Position numbers and translations under genes: made by a program. A DNA stretch of 64,000 nt from Arthrobacter jiangjiafuii (lineage in GTDB: Bacteria; Actinomycetota; Actinomycetes; Actinomycetales; Micrococcaceae): contig NZ_CP076022.1 in assembly GCF_018622995.1 (NCBI RefSeq), positions 1,860,001-1,924,000 on the forward strand. The letters run 5' to 3'. The notes under the pieces were generated by a model. It was not told the origin of the DNA, searched no databases, and saw nothing but the letters and a program-made list of their open reading frames with translations. Shown one piece after another: positions 62,668-64,000 of the stretch; position 1 is the stretch's first letter; every line of letters begins with the position of its first letter.

Positions 62668-64000
62668 TCAGCGTGCCTCAAGGATCGCGACGAGACCCTG
62701 GCCGCCTGCGGCGCAGATGGAAATGAGGCCGCGGCCGGAGCCCTTTTCGTGGAGCATCTTGGCCAGGGAGGCAACGATGCGTCCGCCGGTGGCGGCGAAC
62801 GGGTGGCCTGCGGCCAGCGAGGAGCCGTTGACGTTCAGCTTGGAACGGTCGATGGTTCCCAGCGGGCCTTCCAGGCCGAGGCGTGTGCGGCAGAACTCGT
62901 CGTCCTCCCAGGCAGCCAGCGTGCTGAGCACGGTGCCGGCGAAGGCTTCGTGGATTTCGAAGAAGTCGAAGTCATCCAGCGTCAGGCCGTTGCGGGCCAG
63001 CAGGCGCGGCACGGCAAAGGCGGGGGCCATCAGCAGGCCGTCCTTGCCGTGCACGAAGTCCACGGCACCGGCTTCGGCATCAACGATATTGGCCAGCATC
63101 GGCAGGTCATGCTCGCGGGCGAAGTCCTCCGACCCCAGCAGGACCACCGAGGCTCCGTCGGTCAGGGGGGTGGAGTTGCCGGCGGTCATGGTCGCTTCAT
63201 CGCCCAGGGCACGGCCGAAGGCGGGCTTCAGCTTGCCCAGCTTTTCCATGGTGGTGTCCGGGCGCAGGTTGGCGTCCCTGGAGAGGCCGCGGTACGGAGT
63301 CACCAGGTCGTCGAAGAAGCCGCGGTCGTAGGCAGCCGCCATGTTGCGGTGGCTGGCCAGCGCCAGCTCATCCTGTGCTTCGCGGGTGATCTTCCACTGC
63401 GCGGTGGTGAGTGCCTGGTGCTCGCCCATGGACAGCCCGGTGCGGGGCTCGCCGGTGGAGGGAGCGTTGGGGGCCAGGTCCTTGGGTCGGATCCGGGCAA
63501 CCGCAGCCAGCTTCTGCTTGGTGGTCTTGGCCCGGGACAGGTCCAGCAGGGCCCGGCGCAGGCCTTCGCTGACGGCGATCGGCGCGTCGGAAGCGGAGTC
63601 CACTCCGCCGGCAATTGCGGACTCAAGCTGGCCGAGCTTGATCTTGTTGGCCAGGCTGATCACGGTCTCGAGTCCGGTGGCGCATGCCTGCTGCACATCG
63701 TAGGCGGGGGTTTCAGCGGACAGTGCGGATCCCAGCACTGCCTCGCGGGTCAGATTGAAGTCCCGGGAGTGCTTCAGCACGGCGCCGCCGGCGACTTCGC
63801 CGATGCGCTCGCCCTGGAGCCCGAACCGGGCCACGAGCCCGTCCAGGGCTGCGGTCAGCATGTCCTGGTTGGAACTGTAGGTGTACTTGCCGCCGGACCG
63901 GGCAAAGGGAATGCGGTTTCCGCCGATGACGACGGCCTTCCGGGCGGTGGGAGCAGGGGTGGACCCGCCGGTTGCGGCGGACTCGGCCTGGGGGTGTACG
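62668..64000 (-). CDS. fadA2: Acetyl-CoA acetyltransferase (thiolase, FadA2-like), 5' end outside the window
   Basis: At least 443 codons; the frame is open to the window end and the true start lies beyond. RKAVVIGGNRIPFARSGGKYTYSSNQDML is the N-terminal thiolase opening. The nucleophile Cys is in VQQACATG, the second block NVNGSSLAAGHPFAATGGRIV, and the catalytic Cys in SICAAGGQG. It should split or join acetyl-CoA and acyl-CoA. An Ala/Pro/Gln-rich stretch (AESAATGGSTPAPTA) precedes the core, so the N-terminus may be extended. Matches FadA2 of the Rv0241c-Rv0243 set. Confidence 0.87.
   Translation of the reverse strand, partial: VHPQAESAATGGSTPAPTARKAVVIGGNRIPFARSGGKYTYSSNQDMLTAALDGLVARFGLQGERIGEVAGGAVLKHSRDFNLTREAVLGSALSAETPAYDVQQACATGLETVISLANKIKLGQLESAIAGGVDSASDAPIAVSEGLRRALLDLSRAKTTKQKLAAVARIRPKDLAPNAPSTGEPRTGLSMGEHQALTTAQWKITREAQDELALASHRNMAAAYDRGFFDDLVTPYRGLSRDANLRPDTTMEKLGKLKPAFGRALGDEATMTAGNSTPLTDGASVVLLGSEDFAREHDLPMLANIVDAEAGAVDFVHGKDGLLMAPAFAVPRLLARNGLTLDDFDFFEIHEAFAGTVLSTLAAWEDDEFCRTRLGLEGPLGTIDRSKLNVNGSSLAAGHPFAATGGRIVASLAKMLHEKGSGRGLISICAAGGQGLVAILEAR

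Overview
The window is 64 kb of GC-rich chromosome from an actinobacterium, most likely Micrococcaceae (Arthrobacter or a close relative). It carries a full Pup-proteasome locus, mycothiol synthesis (MshC), RbpA, and DUF4193 and DUF5703 proteins. PafB and PafC are fused into one protein, as known from Arthrobacter. Many starts are GTG or TTG. I see no insertion sequence, prophage or CRISPR array; the one RNA gene is a tRNA-Leu(GAG).

Layout. 1-16.8 kb: mixed accessory metabolism. It includes a glycosyltransferase, two alpha/beta hydrolases, a PlsC-like acyltransferase, a D-2-hydroxyacid dehydrogenase, a dicarboxylate transporter beside a tartrate/D-malate-type dehydrogenase, an EamA exporter and a lone ATPase. 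It also holds an HTH/Clp_N pair, a zinc alcohol dehydrogenase with a small membrane protein, a DUF3626 protein, and a GntR regulator with its membrane partner and a clear operator. 16.9-19.4 kb: an ECF42-type sigma factor with its DGPF/YCII partner, and a DHFR-like protein. 19.4-20.15 kb: a 755-bp gene-free stretch that carries a near-consensus dif (XerC/XerD) site and, 230-420 bp away, four spaced copies of a TTGACATAACG-like element resembling one dif arm. The window therefore probably lies in the replication terminus. 20.15-27.2 kb: DUF4193, SOUL, peptide deformylase, an S9 peptidase, an RlmA-like methyltransferase, an NfeD/SPFH pair and rbpA, which has a SigH/sigmaR-type promoter. 27.3-48.4 kb: about 21 kb of uninterrupted minus-strand genes. 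In transcription order these are HAD hydrolase, site-2 protease, trmI, arc/mpa, dop, pup, prcB, prcA, pafA, two FKBPs, pafBC, a small membrane protein, tatA, tatC, helY, an amidohydrolase and a polyprenol-phosphate mannosyltransferase. 48.5-55 kb: PAC2 protein, mshC, uppP, small conserved proteins, an acyl-CoA dehydrogenase, an M20 peptidase and tRNA-Leu. 55-64 kb: a CNNM/HlyC protein, an APC permease with a universal stress protein, and a minus-strand operon of thiolase, FabG4-type reductase, HtdX-type dehydratase and kynureninase linked by 2- to 4-base junctions.

Functional logic. Pupylation is complete: Dop deamidates the GGQ end of Pup, PafA ligates Pup to substrates, ARC/Mpa unfolds them and PrcA/PrcB degrade them. 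The DNA-damage regulator PafBC sits in the same strand run. Gene order from rbpA/ppm1 through helY, tat, paf, prc and trmI to mshC and uppP mirrors a condensed version of the mycobacterial order. Thirteen starts lie 6-7 bases after a TAnnnT box, which suggests that much of this region is transcribed as leaderless mRNA.
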